NCBI RefSeq assembly: GCF_003688895.1
Contig: NZ_REFV01000014.1
Coordinates: 1 to 64,000, forward strand
DNA: 64,000 nt
Reading direction: 5' to 3'
Source of the DNA: Dokdonia sinensis
GTDB taxonomy: Bacteria > Bacteroidota > Bacteroidia > Flavobacteriales > Flavobacteriaceae
Below the pieces are notes generated by a model. It was not told the DNA's origin. It searched no databases and saw nothing but the letters and a program-made list of their open reading frames with translations. Of the stretch, positions 60,390-64,000 are shown piece by piece. Every line of letters starts with the position of its first letter. The stretch's first letter is position 1. The position numbers were made by a program, and so were the translations under genes.

Positions 60390-60540
60390 CTTTAGCCATT
60401 CAAACCAGGATGTTCTCTAAGAATTTATTGAACAAACCTTGAACTACTGCTTACGTTTTAATCGTACCAACAAAATAATCAAACATCTTTTATAGTTATC
60501 CCTAAAGCGCCATATTTGCATCACGCCTTTACTTACGTTT

Positions 60541-61011
60541 ATGAGAACTCTATTCCTTGCCATTATTTCCATATTTCTTCTCACCTCGTGTGGGAGCTCT
60601 AAAACTGCCTATAAAAAACCTGCTTCAAACAAGACAGATCGCATAATCCAACAGGCACAAGCATTTGCCGGAACGCGGTATAAATTTGGAGGAACCACAA
60701 GTCGCGGGATGGATTGTTCTGGACTAATTTATGTAGCATTTCAAAAGGAGCAGATCGTATTGCCTCGCGTTTCTAGGGATATGGCGACTAAGGGAAAGCG
60801 CGTAAAACAAAGTAAAGTGGAAAAAGGAGATCTCGTATTTTTCCGCACAAATAAAAGTAGTAGACGCATCAACCACGTGGGGCTGGTAACAGCAGTTAAC
60901 GATGGTCAAATATACTTTATACACGCCACTACTTCTAAGGGTGTTCTCACCTCATCACTGGATGAGCGTTATTGGCGCAATGCCTTTGTACAGGCACGAC
61001 GCGTAATCTAG
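60541..61011 (+). CDS. NlpC/P60 family lipoprotein (peptidoglycan endopeptidase)
   Basis: 156 residues. Lipoprotein signal MRTLFLAIISIFLLTSC (Cys17). The NlpC/P60 domain carries the catalytic Cys in GMDCSGLIYVAF and His in RINHVGLV, with a third polar residue (His) in YFIHATTS; also the typical RYKFGGTTSRG just before the Cys. Cleaves peptide cross-bridges of peptidoglycan from the periplasmic side. Stand-alone, 151 bp after lpxB with no gene between. Confidence 0.9.
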   Translation: MRTLFLAIISIFLLTSCGSSKTAYKKPASNKTDRIIQQAQAFAGTRYKFGGTTSRGMDCSGLIYVAFQKEQIVLPRVSRDMATKGKRVKQSKVEKGDLVFFRTNKSSRRINHVGLVTAVNDGQIYFIHATTSKGVLTSSLDERYWRNAFVQARRVI

Positions 61012-61088
61012 AATTAAACTAGTAAAAATTCACTATCTTCAACTTACCATAAATAAACTGCCCCCTCCAGTCGAAAATAGCGTTTCAA

Positions 61089-63119
61089 GTGCATCGGTTA
61101 AATTTTGCAGTCTTATTGATTTTACTTGGCTTAATTGCTGGGATTGTTTGTAGTCCTTACTTTCAAGTGACTTCCCTAGTTGCTGGCGGCCTTTGTATTC
61201 TTTCGCTTTTAGCTCTAGTCGTGATTCACATATGGCATAAGCGCAGTGATATCGCTAGTATTCCATTTTTATTCTCGGCCATAGCCTTGAGCTTTTTTAT
61301 CGGGACGTTTGCCACCGCAATTCACAACCCGCTATTGCAGGAACACCATTATGTTCATAAAGCAGACTCCCTCGACCATACGGTTCATTTAAATATTGTC
61401 GAGAAACTCAAACCCTCTGCCTATCAGGATAAGTTTGTGGGCAGGGTATTACTTATGGATAGCAAAACCGTTACGGGCAAAGTTCTTTTAAATGTTTCTA
61501 AGGATTCACTCGCGCCGTCTCTTCGTGTGGGCGATAATGTTGTCCTGAGCAGTGCAATTGAGCCTGTCCCTAAACCTCGTAGTCCGTATCAGTTTGACTA
61601 CGGAAAATACTTAAAATCGCGCCATATTTATGGACAGATGCGCGTGAGTAACGATGATATTTATAAACTGGGCGCTTCCTCTGGAAATATGTTGCTATTG
61701 TGGGCATCCCGCTTTCGCGAAAGCGTACAACAAACCCTTCAATCCTATCCATTTTCCGACCGCCAACTAGCCATTATAAATGCCCTATTTCTAGGGCAGC
61801 GCCAGGATATAGATAAGGAAATGAGCAGTCAGTATGCAGCGGCGGGAATGATGCACATCCTTGCTGTTTCTGGACTGCACGTGGGGATTATATTTATGCT
61901 CTTGAAAGTTCTCACAAAACCATTAGACCGAAAGAAGTGGAGGTGGCTACGCTCTCTGATGATTATCACTGCCATCTGGGCATTTGCGACAATCACAGGA
62001 CTGTCGCCATCTGTAATGCGAGCGGCGACAATGTTTACATTTCTCGAGATTGGAACCATCTGGGGCGGAAAGAGAGCGAGCCCTAACGCACTTATTTATT
62101 CGGCATTATTGCTCTTACTTATTGATCCCAATTTGATTTACCACGTAGGGTTTCAATTGAGCTATCTTGCCGTGGCAGCTATCTTGTGGGTTCAACCATG
62201 GTTATTCGGGTTTTGGAATCCCCGCAATTATGTGCTTCGTATATTGTGGGGTACCGTTACCGTTACCACTGCCGCACAGCTGGGTGTCGTCCCAGTGAGT
62301 CTTTTTTATTTTCATCAGTTTCCGGGACTATTTTTACTTTCGAACATTGCGATATTACCATTGCTCACTTATCTCCTGAGTGTTGGAATAGTTGTGATTG
62401 TTTTGGCGATTTTAGGCTGGCTTCCTGATTCGTGGGCGCAGGGTTTTGGCAGCGCTATCGATGCTCTGAACAATTTTATAGCCTGGGTGGCGCGACAGGA
62501 ATCTTTTGTCATTCAGGATATCACGATAGGTATTTTTGTATTGCTTAGTTCCTACGTACTCATTGTCTGTGTTGTGACTGTACTGAAAAAATACAGTTAC
62601 GGTAAACTTATGTTATGCGGTATTTCAATAGTGCTTTTTGTGAGCGCCACACTATACGAGCGCTCCTTAATGCCTGAGGACCATTTTGTCATCTTTCAAC
62701 AATCGCGAGGGAGTCTTTTCGGAAAGCTACAGCACAATGAAATGACACTTTACAGCAACGACACTACGTATGACGCCTCAAAAGATTATAAAGTAAAGAG
62801 TTACAGACAAGCGTTAACTCTTCATTCGGCAAGAGTGGATACGCTTTTTAATGCTTTTCGCTTTAAGCGAAATAAAATATTGCGCATCGATAGTTTAGGA
62901 ATTTACGGTGTCCCTAACCTAGTTCCAGACTACATCGTACTTACGGAATCCCCTAAAATTAATCTAACTCGATTACTAAACTATTTTCCAAATGCTACAG
63001 TTATAGCTGACGGTAGCAACTATCGCTCTTATGTTGAACTATGGGAAGCCACCTGTCGTAAAAGAAAAATCCCTTTTCATAGCACGTATGAAAAGGGAGC
63101 TTTTGTAATTTATGAGTAG
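61089..63119 (+). CDS. comEC: ComEC/Rec2-type DNA-uptake channel protein
   Basis: 676 residues. The frame is open back to a TAA at 61050 and the only start-like codon in between is the GTG at 61089, so GTG is the start. Order: N-terminal helices and a DUF4131-like OB domain (to about 190), the polytopic Competence domain with its signature HILAVSGLHVGIIFMLL (about 257-273), and a C-terminal region (about 530-676) shaped like a degenerate metallo-beta-lactamase domain but without the HxHxDH motif. Moves single-stranded DNA across the inner membrane. A perfect dispersed palindrome reads RFRES at about residues 208-212. Confidence 0.9.
   Translation: MHRLNFAVLLILLGLIAGIVCSPYFQVTSLVAGGLCILSLLALVVIHIWHKRSDIASIPFLFSAIALSFFIGTFATAIHNPLLQEHHYVHKADSLDHTVHLNIVEKLKPSAYQDKFVGRVLLMDSKTVTGKVLLNVSKDSLAPSLRVGDNVVLSSAIEPVPKPRSPYQFDYGKYLKSRHIYGQMRVSNDDIYKLGASSGNMLLLWASRFRESVQQTLQSYPFSDRQLAIINALFLGQRQDIDKEMSSQYAAAGMMHILAVSGLHVGIIFMLLKVLTKPLDRKKWRWLRSLMIITAIWAFATITGLSPSVMRAATMFTFLEIGTIWGGKRASPNALIYSALLLLLIDPNLIYHVGFQLSYLAVAAILWVQPWLFGFWNPRNYVLRILWGTVTVTTAAQLGVVPVSLFYFHQFPGLFLLSNIAILPLLTYLLSVGIVVIVLAILGWLPDSWAQGFGSAIDALNNFIAWVARQESFVIQDITIGIFVLLSSYVLIVCVVTVLKKYSYGKLMLCGISIVLFVSATLYERSLMPEDHFVIFQQSRGSLFGKLQHNEMTLYSNDTTYDASKDYKVKSYRQALTLHSARVDTLFNAFRFKRNKILRIDSLGIYGVPNLVPDYIVLTESPKINLTRLLNYFPNATVIADGSNYRSYVELWEATCRKRKIPFHSTYEKGAFVIYE
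61710..61725. repeat. Dispersed 16-bp palindrome, in-gene copy (RFRES frame)
   Basis: Perfect copy in comEC, in the third reading frame of the palindrome. Confidence 0.95.
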
Positions 63120-63122
63120 CTA

Positions 63123-63662
63123 TTATTTGGATGGAAATGTGTATTCAAATCCGTCCTGATATGATTGCCATTTTTCTTGAGTTGTTAGCTCTTTATAATC
63201 GTCATTTGCAATCATCTTTAAGTAGATTTCGAGTTGACGCGGTGTTTTGTATCCTACTACTGGCTGAATATAATTTCCTTTTTCATCAAAAAATACAATA
63301 CTAGGATAACCTCTAAGCTTCATCGCTTGCGCAAATTCGTGCTGACTATTACGTCCTCTTCTGTTTGGGTCGTGTCTCGGGTTAGTATAGATATTATCTA
63401 GGTAATTTATTTCTTCAGTTCCTTCTGCATTGAACTTTACAGCGTAATAATTCTCATTAATGAAGGCTGCCACTTTCTTATTCTGAAAGGTATTTTTATC
63501 GAGTAGTTTGCACGGTCCACACCAATCAGTGTAGGCGTCTACAATTATTTTTCTAGGTTCTTTTTCTTGAGCCGCAAGTGCCCCATCCATCGTCATCCAC
63601 TTCACTTGAGCCGTAGCGCCCACCGCCATTAACAACACAAGGCTAAATATCAATTTCTTCAT
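63123..63662 (-). CDS. Thioredoxin-like periplasmic protein
   Basis: 179 residues with a signal peptide (MKKLIFSLVLLMAVGATAQ). Thioredoxin fold with the active-site motif YTDWCGPCKLLD (about 46-57) and the cis-Pro region LRGYPSIVFFDEKGNYIQP. Probably reduces or isomerises disulfides of envelope proteins. Convergent with comEC, 3 bp apart with no terminator visible between them. Confidence 0.88.
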   Translation of the reverse strand: MKKLIFSLVLLMAVGATAQVKWMTMDGALAAQEKEPRKIIVDAYTDWCGPCKLLDKNTFQNKKVAAFINENYYAVKFNAEGTEEINYLDNIYTNPRHDPNRRGRNSQHEFAQAMKLRGYPSIVFFDEKGNYIQPVVGYKTPRQLEIYLKMIANDDYKELTTQEKWQSYQDGFEYTFPSK

Positions 63663-63712
63663 CTTAATAAATTTAAGGTTTCTGTCCCGTTACTGATGCA
63701 TTTCTTACAAAC

Positions 63713-63745
63713 AAAAAACGTTCCACAAGATATGGAACGTTTTTT
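63713..63745 (-). terminator. Stem-loop terminator of the peptide transporter gene
   Basis: AAAAAACGTTCC (63713-63724) and GGAACGTTTTTT (63734-63745) form a perfect 12-bp stem with a 9-nt loop, 25 bp after the transporter stop codon; T-rich on the minus strand. Confidence 0.85.
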
Positions 63746-63769
63746 ATATGAGAATATTGAGCAAGAAAA

Positions 63770-64000
63770 TTAACGTATTCCGTGCATCATTCTTAGTAGC
63801 GTTCTATTTAGAATAAGCATTAATATTCCAGCACCTACAGGAACAACAGTAAATATCATAAAGAAAATACTCATCCCGTACTCCTCTACTATTGGATCAA
63901 TATAGCTACCTGTAACACCGGCCAAAGTATTTGCGATAAAGTTTGCAACAAACCATACTCCGAACATCAATCCTACTAATTTTACTGGAGCAAGCTTACT
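63770..64000 (-). CDS. POT-family peptide transporter, 3' end only
   Basis: The last 76 codons of a gene that continues past the window edge; the frame is open to base 64000. The visible part (SKLAPVKLVGLMFGVWFVAN ... GAGILMLILNRTLLRMMHGI) has the last two or three hydrophobic helices and the SPxKx(M/L)G(L/M)MxGxWF-type motif of proton-dependent oligopeptide transporters. Substrate cannot be told from this part. Confidence 0.75.
   Translation of the reverse strand, partial: SKLAPVKLVGLMFGVWFVANFIANTLAGVTGSYIDPIVEEYGMSIFFMIFTVVPVGAGILMLILNRTLLRMMHGIR

Noticed and set aside
1-64000. tRNA, rRNA, riboswitch or transposase genes
   Set aside because: I looked in the larger gaps and found no cloverleaf, conserved T-loop, known riboswitch core or transposase motif.

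Overview
The window looks like the chromosome of a marine flavobacterium (Bacteroidota, Flavobacteriaceae; a Dokdonia/Krokinobacter-like lineage is my guess, not verified). Evidence seen: a 2503-residue SprA of the type IX secretion/gliding machinery, a RemB-like protein, a one-piece hybrid two-component regulator with a C-terminal AraC domain, flavobacterial -7 promoter boxes (TAnnTTTG) in front of several genes, many short lipoproteins with acidic post-cysteine tails, and the core orders sprA-gcvH and mreB-mreC-mreD-mrdA-rodA. I saw no rRNA, tRNA, CRISPR, prophage or transposase gene.

Layout. 0.1-8.3 kb: outer-membrane porin, rnhB, a large lipoprotein and a TPR-type hybrid sensor/regulator. 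8.3-16.5 kb: an accessory envelope island with a 50-residue small protein, a kelch-type lipoprotein, a small secreted protein, an OmpA-domain protein, further lipoproteins, a beta-barrel protein and two paralogous TapB/DUF3108-like secreted proteins. This stretch is loaded with short repeats. 16.5-28 kb: lipB, a lipoprotein, a Pmp3/YqaE mini-protein, lysS, an FG-GAP/ASPIC lipoprotein, a DCC oxidoreductase, remB, two tandem tonB genes, a VanZ-like gene and gcvH. 28-39 kb: sprA, ruvA, maeB. 38.8-44.7 kb: a trehalose/sugar module (PfkB kinase, GH37 trehalase, two MFS transporters) with candidate LacI-type operators. 45-52.3 kb: cell-shape cluster (rodA, mrdA, mreD, mreC, mreB) and purH. 52.4-64 kb: ABC permeases, a nuclease, a C-terminal processing protease, surE, lpxB, an NlpC/P60 lipoprotein, comEC, a thioredoxin-like protein and the 3' end of a POT peptide transporter.

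The most unusual signal is a perfect 16-bp palindrome, CGCTTTCGCGAAAGCG, found in 13 identical copies (about one per 5 kb) plus several decayed ones. About half lie in the roughly 7% of intergenic DNA. The rest lie inside enzyme and membrane-protein genes in all three reading frames, where they encode AFAKA, TLSRKR or RFRES without breaking the frame. One decayed copy is split by a second, GC-rich imperfect palindrome inside a signal peptide; two others form a 15-bp inverted repeat around a short spacer. The 8-16 kb island adds other families: a REP/MITE-like element with GACGTAGGAC ends (three copies), a 59-bp hairpin and a 7-bp minisatellite. A regulatory candidate is the set of four TTGTTACAT sites, arranged as two pairs with exact 21-bp phasing, between the hybrid regulator and the kelch operon.

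Functional links: LipB and GcvH are both lipoylation-related; SprA, RemB and the TonB pair belong to outer-membrane secretion, gliding and energised transport; Mre/PBP2/RodA build the rod-shaped wall; MFS, trehalase and PfkB would import, split and phosphorylate a disaccharide-derived sugar.
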